From contig NW_025401107.1 of assembly GCF_011075055.1 (NCBI RefSeq), forward strand, positions 310,001 to 374,000: DNA of 64,000 nucleotides, given 5' to 3'. Made by a program: the position numbers and the translations under genes. The DNA comes from Mangifera indica (taxonomy: Eukaryota; Streptophyta; Magnoliopsida; Sapindales; Anacardiaceae). The notes under the pieces are model-generated. The model was not told where the DNA came from and did not search any database. It worked only from the letters and a program-made list of their open reading frames with translations. This document shows positions 19,978 through 32,322 of the stretch, one piece after another; within the stretch, counting starts at the first letter, position 1; the number at the start of each line of letters is the position of its first letter.

Positions 19978-22591
19978 ATAGGTTACGTATATGTCATGTG
20001 TTCTGTGAATTGAATTATGTATGTTGTAGAAATTATACTCTGAATTTTGTTTTTGGATTGAAATTTTTGTTTAAAATTTGTTTTGGGCACGGATTGAATT
20101 TGACCGAAATTGCATGAAATTGGTGATGGGAAACATGTTGGATTGTTCCTAGGAATGGTTTTACATGTTTTAAATTAAAATTTGAGTCAAATTAATGCCA
20201 AAATTGATGAAAATAAAGAAAAATTCGAGACCAAATGACATGTTCATTCTAGCCATCGTATCGTCGAAATCTGGCGACTTTTGTGGTTGTCGTTGGTGTG
20301 AGAAAGATGTTCAACCTATAGGCTACAAAAGCCCTATAGTCCTATCGTTAGAAAATCGCCAGACGTCTACCAATTAAACAGACCAAATGTTAGGGTGCAT
20401 GCACAAATCTAAGTCAAAATTCGGTTGGAAAAACCTAATTACCCGATTTATTGGTCAACAGGTTGGTCAAAACCTATCGATCAATTGGTCAACTAGTATA
20501 GTCAATCAGGTTAGCCCAAACAGATCAACATCCACCCAGGTTAGTTGACTGGTCAACAGTCAAAGGTTAATTATCACCATTGGCTAGCACGTGTGAGCAT
20601 ATAGACGCACGTGAGAACCTACTTTTGACATATGGCAGCACGTGCATGCACATGACAGTCTTTCCCCGATGTATGGCAGCGTATTTGGCTTATTCCTAGC
20701 ACATGAAGGCATGTGTAGACATGAAAGCACGTGCAACACTAATTCAACATGTTAATATGCATAGGACCATGTTACGACTCGTGACAACACATGATCACCA
20801 CTTTCCTATACGTTTTGGCATGTGAAACCATTTTTCGAATCTTGGCAGCTATGTGATGCTCAGATTTATACTTGGAATGTGTTTCATAGGTCTTACGATG
20901 CATAAAGACATGTAATATCTCATTTCGACTTTCGAAAACATATATTAGTATTTCAAAACATGAAATGCAAAATCGGATCGGACATACCGATTGAACCGAC
21001 CAGACTGTGAACCAGAACTATAGATGAATACTAAAAAAGAAGGAACCGTTTTAACCTTAAAATCGGGTTGGACCACGATCGAACAGTCGGTTCTCACCTG
21101 AACCGTGGTCCAACCCCGATTTATATTGTTTTTGGTTCAAGGTTTTGCATATAAAATAAAATTTTTATTCGTTTCTGTTTTCTTCTTCCTTGTTGTGTAC
21201 ACAGCAGAAAAGCAGTTCCTGTAGGCGACGACATCGTCCAACTTCTCTCTGGTGATTCAGCTATTTCTGACGACGTCCAGAGGTGTTGGATTCAATCACA
21301 GACTCACAAGACAAGAGTATCTAGGGCTATATTTGAAACCTTTCACGGCAACTTCTCAGGCTCCAATAGTGGCTGACAACGATGAGTTCCTATTACTGCC
21401 GTGACCGGTGATTATACATTAATAGCAACAACGACAGACTGGTCTTTTGTAAGGCGTTCTGAACTGTTTGTTTATATTTGGAAATTTGTTTGAAGTTCAA
21501 AGTTCTTTGCGTTTGTCATGATTATTAGTATTAAGCTTCTTACTCATTTTTATTACTATTACTATTTGTTGGAAGCGAGTGATTTTATTAGACTGTGCAG
21601 GGACTATTTATCATCAACAGCAACGAGGACACAGTGTTGCTTTTGTTTTAAGCGAGTGAACCAAATTTATTACTATTTGTTTGAACTTCAGCAGCAACAC
21701 TGTTTGTTTATAATATTAAGCTTTGAACTTCAGCCAACAACACTGTATGTTTATAATATTAAGCCTGATTATTACTATTTGCAAAGAGCAGCCGATAACA
21801 CTATTTATCATGGAATGCCAGCCAAAAAAATTCTATTACATAATTTACTTAAATTACTATTTGATACTCTACCAACAACACTGTTTATAATTATGTAAGC
21901 ACAATTTTATGAACTATATATAAACTTTATATATTGTTTGAAGCAAGGAATGCAAAAACGTTCAAACAGTATTTAAATTAAGTCTGCCTATGCTTTGTAA
22001 ATGGTTTGTTGAAATTAAAAGGTTTGTTTAATATACTATTTGTTTCAACTCTAAAGCATATTGTATAGTGTTTTTTAAAATTTTTTCTTTTGATGATGTG
22101 GTCAAATAGTGTACAGTAAATCAACATTGTGATATTTTAAATTTTAAATTAACAGGTTTTAGCTTTTGGTGTTTGTCAATTTGTGTTATGGTTTTAGTGC
22201 TTGTCAATTTGTGTTATGATTTTTGGTGTTTAATAATAGGTCAATTTGCTATTGTTAATTTGTAATTACCCTTTTGTTTTTGTTAATTCAATATGTTATT
22301 GTTAATTTTTAATTGACTTATTGTTAATTTGTAATTTTATTATGTATTTGTATTAGATGTCTGAACTGAATATATTTCATTCGTAATGTGATTAGTTTCC
22401 AAGAATTTGAAAGTTGACTATCAAACTTCTGTGATACCTTATTTATATATAATAAATCAATGTATGAAAATTTTATTCCATCAAGCCAGCTTGATGATCA
22501 AATTATGAATATTATTGTTTATAATGAATGTATGGTTATGTATGTTAAAATTATAAAAGTTTTTTATTTTTAACGCTTAGTATATATTTAA

Positions 22592-22630
<39 letters not shown>

Positions 22631-22685
22631 TAGTATTCTGATTTTATTGTTATTTTTATATGCAACAGATGGGTAAAGTGGAAGT
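19978..22685 (+). other. Copia leader and 5' part of the hAT insertion
   Basis: No intact gene. 20440-20560 is rich in GGTCAAC/GTTGGTCAA motifs. 20588-20733 contains four perfect CACGTG hexamers (20588, 20608, 20639, 20728) within degenerate GGCAGCACGTG-like repeats. An inverted repeat at 21059-21122 has an 18-bp arm (AATCGGGTTGGACCACG). From about 21160 the sequence may be the hAT 5' UTR and introns: 21500-21890 has repeated CAACACTGTTTGTTTATAAT units, and an (AT)n run is at 22596-22626. The border between Copia leader and hAT was not found. Confidence 0.45.
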
Positions 22686-25110
22686 ATGTCATCATCTAGA
22701 TCTGGGGTTTCTTCGACACCATATCGAGTGAAAGGTGATATTGCTTGGGCACATGTTTCTGAGAGTGTAGATGAGAATGGAAGAAAGATGTTGAATTGTT
22801 TGTATTATGGTAAGACAACTAGAAAGGGTGGTATATATAGAATGAAACAACATTTAGCTGGGAAAAAAAGAGATGTTCGTCCATGCACTAAAGTTCCTCA
22901 TGATGTTAGATATCAAATGGTGAATGCATTAGATGAGATTGTAGCGAAAAATAAAGAAAGAGAAGAATTTCGTAGACATGCAACTCTTTTTGGTGCTAGT
23001 GCAACTATACTTTCATTTGAGGGTGATATTGCAGTTGAAGAATTTGAAGGGTTGTCTCCTTCTATGAACATGCTTGAAGGCAATACTGGTACTGGATCTT
23101 CTAGAAAACAAATTAGACTTACAAATGATTCAAAAAGAAAAAGATCGATTGTAGTTGGTGATTTTTTTGCTTTAAAGACTACTAGTGGGGCTCAACCTTC
23201 AATAAGGAGTGTTTTGGCTGGAGAAAAAACCAAATGGAGAGCTGACATGGCTGTTGTGAGGTTCTTATATGATGTTTGCATCCTTTTTAATGCATTAAAT
23301 TTTATTTATTTCCAACCTAAGTTAGATGTCATAACTGCAATTGGGTCTAGATATAAGCAATCGACGTATTATAAAGCACAAGTGAATTTATTGAACGATT
23401 CTAAGAAGGAAGTGTAATTACTTGTTGATAGTTACAGAAAAAATTGGGAAGATATTGGTTCTACACTAATAGCTGATGGTTGGACAGACATTTCTAGTAG
23501 GTCGCTGATAAATTTTCTAGTATATTATCCAAAAGAGATTTGTTTTATCAAATCAGTGGATCCATCTGATGTTGTAAATGGGGCAGACACATTATTTTGG
23601 TTATTTGAGAAAATAGTATTATGGGTTAGGCTTAAGAGTATTATTCATTATGTGACTGATAATGAAGCTAATTATAAAGCAGCTGGAGGATTATTGTGTG
23701 AAAAATATAAAAATATTACTTGGTCACCTTATGCAGCACATGTATTAATTTGATTTTGAAAGATATTGGTGAAATGGATCACATTGTTTGAATTTCCAAA
23801 TGTGCATTTCTTGTGAAAAAGTTTATTTATAATCTTACATTATTGATAGCTTGGTTGAGGAAAAGAGAAGGATAGAGATAAATTATACGGCCTAGTGCAA
23901 CTCGGTTTGTTACGACTTTCATCGCATTATAAATCCTTTTTTAGCATAAGCATGACTTACAAGTGATGGTCACTGATAGATTTTTTATTGATTCCAAATA
24001 TGCAAAGAGTAATCAAGGCAAAGAGGTTGTGACCATAATTCTAAATAATGATTTTTGGAATGAAATAGGTATAATTGTAAAAGTTATGGGTCCTCTAATG
24101 TGTCTATGATGGAATGTATAAAGCTAGGTTGGGGGTAAAGAAGTTGTTCAAGAATAAAAAGAAATTATACAAGCCTTATACTCAAATAATCAAGTTGAGA
24201 TGGGATAAGACATTGCATCGAGGTATTCATACAGTTGCATATTACTTGAATCTTGCCTTTCAGTACGATCACGAATCTTTCTGCACAAAACCAGAGATAT
24301 TACAGGGTTTCCTAGATGTTGTTGAGAGTAAAACATGTATGTTTAATGTTAGTAAGACAAAGTTAGTAGAAGAGAGTCGAATGTTTCGCGATTGTAAAAG
24401 GAGTTTCTCACGTCAGTTTGCTATTGAAACGTGCAAAACCATGCTACCTGATATGAATTTATACGTTTTTTATGTCTCAATTCTTTTTCTAATTTACAAA
24501 ATTCTATTACAAAAGTATTAACATGTTATTTTGTATCAGATGAATGGTGGAGAACATATGGATACAGTACTCCTAATTTACAGAAACTTGCAATTAAAAT
24601 TCTCAGTCAAACTTCAACATCTTCAAGCTGTGAGCGTAATTAAAGTGTTTTTGAACGCATACATACTAAAAAGGGAAATAGATTAGAGCATCAATGTGTA
24701 AATGATCTTATTTTCATTTATTATAACTTACGGTTGCAAAATAGGTAACACAATTGTTATTTATGCATCATTATATTTTTTAATATTTTTATCACGAGTA
24801 TTTTATTATATTGATTGATTATTTACAATATGATTTTACCCTGCTTAATAGCTATATTGGTATATCACGTTGATTGGTATATTGCTCTTTGATGTTTGAA
24901 TTCTTTACTTCTTCTCATTTTGACTATTTAGGTTATATTACAAGAAATCAAATTTTGATCCAACTGATTATGAAAGTATTGATAAAACCGACTTTTAGAT
25001 AGTGGATGAGGAAGAGAAATTTAGTAAACTTAATGCAGATGAATTGGATCAAATGCTTTATGGAGACGGATCTATTCCTATCAATAATGATCAAATAATT
25101 TATGATTTTT
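22686..25110 (+). pseudogene. hAT transposase pseudogene (BED finger, DUF659, hAT dimerisation)
   Basis: The ATG at 22686 follows an intron-like acceptor. The order of domains is that of plant hAT transposases: a BED-type finger at residues 20-70 (NCLYYGKTTRKGGIYRMKQH, where the second finger Cys is Tyr), a basic linker, then DUF659 (LIADGWTDISSRSLINFLVY at about 23470, then VTDNEANYKAAGGLL). An in-frame TAA at 23415-23417 and a one-base frameshift near 23745 (AAHVLI where AAHxINLILKDIGEMDHI is expected) break it. The middle domain continues at 24114-24440. The C-terminal dimerisation domain is at 24543-24747 (EWWRTYGYSTPNLQKLAIKI), with a stop at the conserved Trp of CERNW. The last exon is 24934-25110. 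It is dead, and lies inside the Copia element. hAT terminal repeats were not identified. Confidence 0.88.
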
Positions 25111-27289
25111 CCTATAATTTTTTAGGTAAAAACTTTTTTTTGGCACTTATACAAATATTTACATACTTGCATAAATGATTGATTTTTAGAGTGAAAGAAA
25201 ATAAAAAATTCAACTATAAATTTTGTAAATAATACTATTGAAGATGATGTTGTAGAAGCTAAACAAATGATGACAGGTATAACAGGAGAGATGACAGGAT
25301 CTTTTATCATTAGTGATGATGAAGAACGATTAATTACTTATTTATTAAACTTTATGTTAAACGAATTATATTTTTTATATGTTTTGTTAAATGTTGAATT
25401 GAATATTATTTGTTCAATAATTTTTGTATTGGTTCATTGGTGTTATATTTTATTTAATGCATATATTATATTTGAGTTTTGTTTGGGTGTTCAATAATGC
25501 ATATGTTTGTTGAATTGATTTTTTTTAATATATATGCTTTGTTTTGATGCAAAGTTAATGGTTATTACTTATTAAATTAAAATCTAATAATACATATATT
25601 TTGTTAATTATGAAAAGTATACATAACATAAAATTTAGTATGTAAAACACATGTAATTAAATATAATTTTTTTAGGTTATTATATACAACTAGAATCTAT
25701 TGATTAGAGACCACCACATTGCATGTTGGGAGTATCTATAATCTGTTGAACTCTCTTAATTGGAAAAGAGATATTATATAGTCTAATCATATTCATGCAT
25801 GACAATTAGTCTCGTACTCTATAATCTTGTTCGAGATAAGAATTTGAAAACTTTTGAGATTGAATGGATATATTACAGCTTGCTAAAAAGCGACGTTTAA
25901 TAATGTACGAGAGAAAATCCACTGTTTTGATGTTATTTCCAAATAAACAAAATATGAGATATTTAGCTTACTGCAAATTATATAGAGACTTTATCATAGA
26001 TAAAATGACTCTGAAATGATATGGGTTGATAAAATGGTCCTAATCATAATAAATGAAGCATTTGTTGTATCATATATTTGTTAAATATGAGAATTCTGAT
26101 ATTGGTAGGATTTAGTGAAATTTTCATCCAGAATTAATATTGATGCAATTAGATTGAATTTCAAAATATTAAGCATTTGTGTCATAGAAGATGATTAGGA
26201 ACATAGTGAACTTTTGATTCTATGTTTTATGCGAGGTATTTTAATTTTTAATACATAATTGGGACAATTAATATGTATTTGATTGCACTGATTAAATTGT
26301 GTCTGATATATGTCTCTATGATCTAGTTAACCATAACATCCTAGGACATGATGACTGATTTGAATGATAATAATGTTGAATAGGGAGAATACCAACGTGT
26401 GACATTTAAAATGCATAATAATCTAGATGAGCAAAAGGCTTTGGAGAATACAGATCAGGTTAAGATAAAGTCGTGACTGACTGAGGGATACAAACTCAAA
26501 TGGTGTCTTACATAAACGTGATGTGGATGCATATCATGCAAGTAAGAAGCAAGATTCACTTCGTGTGATATCTTGACTCTTTCCATGTCTAATGTTTTGG
26601 TATATGAGTGCTAGTAATGCTAAACTATATATACCATAAGTATGATTTAGATGAAAAAGTTTGAAGGAACTGCAGTTCCCAAATAAAGATAATTGATTAT
26701 TAAATTTGATAGAATGTCAAGTATGATTATGGAACTGAAGTCAGCTACACGTAACCTAACAAATGAACAATAAGTTTATTTAGTAAAGCGATCTCTTCCT
26801 GATAGTAGGAGCGTATGAAGGTGCATATGACCCACAATAAGGAAAGAAAGACATTTGTTAATTGTTCTTGCCACAAAGAACTAGAGGACAAACACCCTTG
26901 AAGCAGCTGGACTTGTTACCTATAAATACGTTATAGAGTTGAGTTTCAAAAGTAAGTAGCCTAAGTCTTAGTAAGGGAAGAAGGTCATATAATGTTCAAA
27001 GAATAAGAACAAGGAATTGAAACAAAAGAATGACAAAAGTATTAAAAAAAGAGACGAAAATAAGATGAATTGTTGAAATAGAAGCAATGAGAGATATATC
27101 ACCTGTGAATGAACGGTGCTGAAAATGGTAGTCTTGTTCTACATAAAGTGATAAAACTTTATTTTTTAGTACTATGATATTTAACTGAGTATTATCCTAT
27201 ATGGATTATGAACTTATAAACCATTGACCAAGTAGCTCATGATAAAAGATCTTTAATAGATTTCTATTGAATTTTGAAAAAGGTAAATT
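25111..27289 (+). other. hAT 3' flank and decayed Copia gag region
   Basis: 25111-25700 is AT-rich and probably hAT 3' sequence. From about 26380 (AATAATCTAGATGAGCAAAAGGC) to 27100 there are fragments that could be Copia gag, with a Lys/Glu-rich stretch at 26960-27070. No frame is long enough to assign. Confidence 0.35.
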
Positions 27290-30200
27290 GGATGTATGTA
27301 GGCAATAACACAAAAGTTGTAGTAAAAGGAAGGGACACGCACAAATGAGTTTTGTGAGGTGGTCAAATCCTATACCTACATGAAATCGAATATATTTTAA
27401 ATATTTCACGAATTTTGATCAAAGTACTTATTCTTCTTAAACTAGGAGATAATTTGAATTTCTCTGGATACTATATCAAAATGTTATAGAATTAATTTAT
27501 ATAGATTTGGTTTTTTGGTTGAATGGTTATATGGTGTTTATCACCTTACATTCTGATAATGTTAAGTTTTTCATTATTTGTTTCTCTTATATGTATGGAT
27601 ATAAATACAAATATATGACATACTAGTTTAAGGCATGTTGGCCAAGATGAGTTGAATAAATTGGCTTACAAAAGTTTATTAGGAATATTCACATGAATAA
27701 AACTACCTAGTTGGAAAAACTTCTTGAAAACCATTCGACAAAGCTGTAAGAATTTGACTTCTTTTGCAATTTATATACTTCAGTATATGTTTTTCTATGC
27801 ATGTAAAGTTTGAGAAGGTATTTCATATTTCATTACTTGTGTTAATGAGAATGCTCAATTCGGTCTTGTCTACTTGATCTCCCATAAGTCATAAACAATT
27901 GACTATTTTAGACATTATATATAATTAAGGTTAAGAATCAATTAGACAAAATAGATAAGACTTTTAAAAACTAACCGAAGTCTTAAATATTTGTCGAAAA
28001 AGTTTAAAGAACTAAGTAATGAAAAAAATAGTATGACAACTAATAATTCTAAGTACTTCGCAACAAACTAGTGTAGTGAATAAGAGTAATTAAACTTTAT
28101 TAGAATTGGTTAGGTCAATTAAGGTGTAAGCAAAACATCAAGTCACTTTGTGATGATATAACGTTAATTGTTGTTTATGTATTCAACCAAGTGTCTATTA
28201 AATCAGTTGTTTCCACTCCCTATGACTTATAGACAGATAGAAAACCTAAGTTAATTGTTACACCCTTAGTGGCTATCAATACTTATCTATAGTTTTTTCC
28301 ATAAATTTAAACAACTGAGACTGAAAAAAAAAAGTATCTTTATTAGATATACTGAGCAGTCCAAAGGATATGTGTTCATTAGAGAGAATGTCATTGGAAG
28401 ATTAACTAAAATTGTATTAAGAGATACTACATTCATAGAGAATATTTTTCTTAACAGGGATGATGTTGATAAAAGATGTCATATAAATGAGATGAGAAAA
28501 GAATAAGGATAAACACATTTTAGCGACCATTAGTTGAGTCCTAAGAGATAATACCTATACTTATTTCAGATAGTGATAGCAAAAGCAATTGAGCTCTAAC
28601 CTATTTCAGATAGTGAGAGTAATAATCCTTAATTGTTTGCTTCATTCATCTCAACCTAGTAAGTACATTGAGATTAAGCTTTAATTTATTTCGGATAGTG
28701 GGAGCGTTAATCCTGAATTACATAGGAGTGGATGTCTGAAAGTATTCAAATGACATTTAAAATGAAAACAAAGTTTTCATAACCAGTTTCCAAAAGGATA
28801 AAGAACATAAAATCATAAAAGAAGTTGTCTCATCTTTAGATAAGGAAAAAAAACGTGATGCATTGAAAAAAGAGATGAAATATGTAAAAAAAAAAAAAAA
28901 CAATTTTAGGTTTTGGTTGACTCACTGTTGGATTGAAAATCTTTTTGGGAACTAATGGATTCCCTGAATCAATTGTAAGGTGGATGACTCAATAAATATA
29001 TATGATTTCGCTTTCCAGGGAAAAACTATACCCAATGAGTAGGTATAGATTGTAAAAAAAAAAAAAAAATTCATTTATAAGATTTACTTTAATATTTTTA
29101 ATTTTAGCTATAACAACACATTTGAATTTAGAATTACACTAGATGAATGTTAAGACAACTTTTCTTAGTAGAGAATTTGACAAAGAAATCTGCGTGAAAT
29201 GAAATATAGATATCATTGTTCTAGTTCTGAAGCGCAAATGTACAAGCCTCAAGAACGTTGAATGACCTAAAACTGTCATCCAGATACTGGTACTTGAAAT
29301 TTTATAAGTGTTAATATCTTATAACTTTAAAATAATTATTCGAGACCATCAATCTATACGACAAAGTCTAATGACAAATTTATAATTCTATCAATATGTA
29401 TAATGATGTGTAAATAGTTAGAAATGATTTGAAATAAGCGATGATCATCAAAAAATGATTGTCCATACTTTTGATCTGTATTATGTAGGAAAGCAAATTA
29501 CATATTGTGAATTAAAATCCAGAAAAATTGTTCAAAAAAACTTTTGACTCTATCACAAAAGCATAATATTTAAAAAGTTTCTAGAACAATCCAATATGGT
29601 AAGCTATGAACTCACTGATATTCCTATGTCAAATAACAAATTATTGAGCTGAGAGATATGCCCTAAAACTTAAGATTGAAGTAGAGAAATGTCAATAGTT
29701 ACCTATTCAGATGTCATCAGATGTATTATATATGTTATGATGCCTACATGCGTAGACGTTTGTTTTTTTTGTTGGGTTGGTTAGTCAATATGAGTTAATA
29801 TTGAAAAGAGCATTGAAAGGTTGTCTGTAGAATATTGATATTTTAAAAGGCTCTGTGGATTATTAATTATATGCTTAAAGATTGAATTTGCATTTGATTG
29901 GCTATTGAAATGCGAGTTGGGGAATTAATTTAGACTAACGTAAATCAAATTTTGGTTATGTTTTCTTACTCTAAAAGGGTTCATATCTTGGAGTAATAAG
30001 AAACAAAGATATGTAGTCTTATCCACAATAGAAGCCAAGTATATAGTCTATTCATTAATTATGCAAAAAACTATTTGGTTAGGAAGATTCTTCGTGAATT
30101 TCGTGAATCTGTGTAAATAGGATGATATTGTCAGAGTAATAGTTGTCTGTTGAAATAAACGATCTTAAGTATTATAGGATAACCAAACATATCGACACTA

Positions 30201-30340
30201 GACACTATGTTATAAGAAACTCCATTTCCAAGAGAAAAATGAATGTATAATATAATTTTATGTATTGTATAGTCATTAATCTATTGATCAAGATTATTCG
30301 AAGAAAAGTATATCTTGCATATGTTAAATCTCTTGGTTTG
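27290..30340 (+). pseudogene. Copia pol relic (pre-integrase, integrase, RT, RNase H)
   Basis: Conserved blocks are readable between stops and shifts: a protease/pre-integrase region at 27290-27420; the GAG-pre-integrase motif GQDELNKLAYKSLLGIFT at about 27643; LISHKS and DYFRHYI of the integrase core at 27880-27920; reverse transcriptase HLNLELH-MNVKTTFLSREFDKEI at 29118-29190 (normally LDVKTAFLNGELEEEIYM); RNase H LSTIEAKYIVYS...IWLGRFF at 30025-30095. The order is that of Ty1/Copia pol. The frame is broken many times, so the element is long dead. Confidence 0.75.
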
Positions 30341-30987
30341 TGTAAACTGTGATTGATAAGTGTTGAACTTATATATTATACTAGTGACACAACATTGAAA
30401 ACTATGAATTTAAGTTTAGTTTATGTTTGAACTTGTGTCTCAAATTCTTGGGTTTTCAATGCATACACATCATTTTTAGCTCAACAAGATTGTAATATCA
30501 CACAAGTTAGAGATTGACTCACTGATACGAGCAATCGCCTTTGGCACTGAGAGAGCAAGCAAAGATAAGACATTATTATTAAGAAATATGATGCTGAGAG
30601 AGCATGCCAATGGAAGACAAATTCTTGAAAAAAGATTTATTAAAGATAAAATGTCACTTTAATAATCAATTAAGATGAGATCATGGAAAGACACATTTGA
30701 AAATGACTGATTTGGATTCTCCACGTCCAAATAACTTATAAATGTCAAATGTGACTTCTTAATATGGATAAAATATTACAAGTGCAAAGATGATTAAGAA
30801 CTCGGGTTAGACGTTGGGTGTAATTACTGAACTAAGGTTTATATAGTATTATGAATGACATTGAGAAAATACACATTATAGCATATGATTCATACCATAT
30901 GTGCATAAGTAAGATGACCAGTTAAAGTAGTGAGAGAATGAATCTCTGCTCTCTCACTGTGTGAGACTTTATGAGGATTACTTTATA

Positions 30988-32003
30988 TTGGTACCTTTTA
31001 ACTCTTTGTTGTTGTTCAATGTTTACTCTTAATACTACCATCTTAGGTTGGAACCTATGGCTACGTATGATTCAGTCTATGAAACATAACTAGAAAAACA
31101 ATAAAGTTTAAATTGAGAATTTTTAATAGAAGAGGAAGATATATATCACGTGTGTCTATTGGTTAGTCAATTATCTCACTCATATAGGAGAATGAACTTG
31201 ATTATAGATACATAGGAAAATAACACAATGATAGATAAGGAAGTTTGGGGTGTCATAAGTCAAACGCTTTATTTTGTTTTATTCAGATTGAAACAACTAT
31301 ATTATTCCTAACAAATGCATAGTATTTAGCTTCTGACTATAAGTTACTTGAAGGTCATACGACATATTTGCAAGTATGAAACATACTGTTGTATGTGATT
31401 TCTATGGCTAAGTATTTAGTTCGAGTCTTTTGTCACATGTGAGTAGGAGATATTGGGTTTAGGTCCACCTATAATAGAGTCAACTCAATCCGATTTGATT
31501 TAACTACCAAAGGCAGTCATGTTGGTACCTTTTAACTCTTTGTTGTTGTTTAATATTTACTTTTAGTGCTACTATCTTAGCTTAGAATCTATGACCACGC
31601 ATAATTCAATCTATGGAACATAATTAGAAAAATAACTAAGTTTAAATTGAAAATTTCGAATAGAAGAGGAAGATATATATTATGTGTGTCTATTGGTTAA
31701 TCAATTGTCTCACTTATATGGGAGAATGGACTTGATTATGGATACATAGAAAAATAACACAATGATAAATGAGGAAGTTTGTAGTGCCACAAGTCAAACG
31801 CTTTATTTTGTTTTATTGGGATTGAAGCAGTTATGTTATTCCTAACAAATGCATAGTATTTAACTCCCAAATACATATATGATTTCTATGGCTAAGTATT
31901 TGATTTAAGTTTTTCGTCATGTGTGAGTAAGAGATATTGGGTCTAAGTCTACCCATGATGGAGTCGACTCAACCAGATTTGATTTAATTGCCAAAGGCAA
32001 TTA
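30988..32003 (+). repeat. 534-bp tandem duplication next to the Copia 3' LTR
   Basis: Unit 1 at 30988-31521 and unit 2 at 31522-about 32003 share TTGGTACCTTTTAACTCTTT at their starts and end in the first ~70 bp of the LTR (GATATTGGGTCTA to GGCAATTAT). Unit 2 has a ~60-base deletion (after TATTTA-CTCCCAAATAC). The duplicated segment includes the polypurine/LTR junction, so unequal exchange or replication slippage is likely. Confidence 0.8.
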
Positions 32004-32322
32004 TTAGAGGGAGTTGGAAGACAATTGGACACTAATAAATTATCCATAAACTGCCTCATCCCAAGAGATATAATAACGTTTTATTTTTTTAATAAGAAGA
32101 AAGAATGCTCCTCTTCCTTTCCCAATGGCACAAAATACACAAAGATCATGTCTCCTATAGAAATGCAACAAATGAAGCAAATTGGGTCACGGAAAAGAAT
32201 AACGTTAACATCTTACATCGTATTCAAATGGGCTTCATCGAAACTTAAATTTGGATACGCAAATTTATTGTTAACAAAATTTCACATAATCTGATTTTTG
32301 GCATGTTTAATTGTTTCCAACA
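31935..32322 (+). repeat. 3' LTR of the Copia element
   Basis: 388 bp, TATTGGG...TTTCCAACA, preceded by a purine-rich GTGAGTAAGAGA and followed by AGATG, which resembles GGATG before the 5' LTR. Confidence 0.8.

Larger units (their letters stand above)
16558..32322 (+). mobile_element. Decayed Ty1/Copia retrotransposon carrying nested insertions
   Basis: The 5' LTR is in two pieces (16558-16698 and 19713-19964) and matches the 3' LTR 31935-32322; joined, they come to about 384 bp against 388 bp. The ends read TATTGGG...CCAACA (the usual TG is mutated). Flanks are GGATG and AGATG (4 of 5 match), a likely 5-bp duplication. A primer-binding site lies at 19966. Nested inside are a Mutator-like element in the 5' LTR and a hAT gene in the leader. 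The pol region (27290-30340) is full of stops. Confidence 0.8.

Noticed and set aside
20195..20377. 60-codon frame in the Copia leader
   Set aside because: Copia leaders often have chance frames; no gag motif is present.
24114..24521. Independent 135-codon gene
   Set aside because: It is the middle to late part of the broken hAT transposase.
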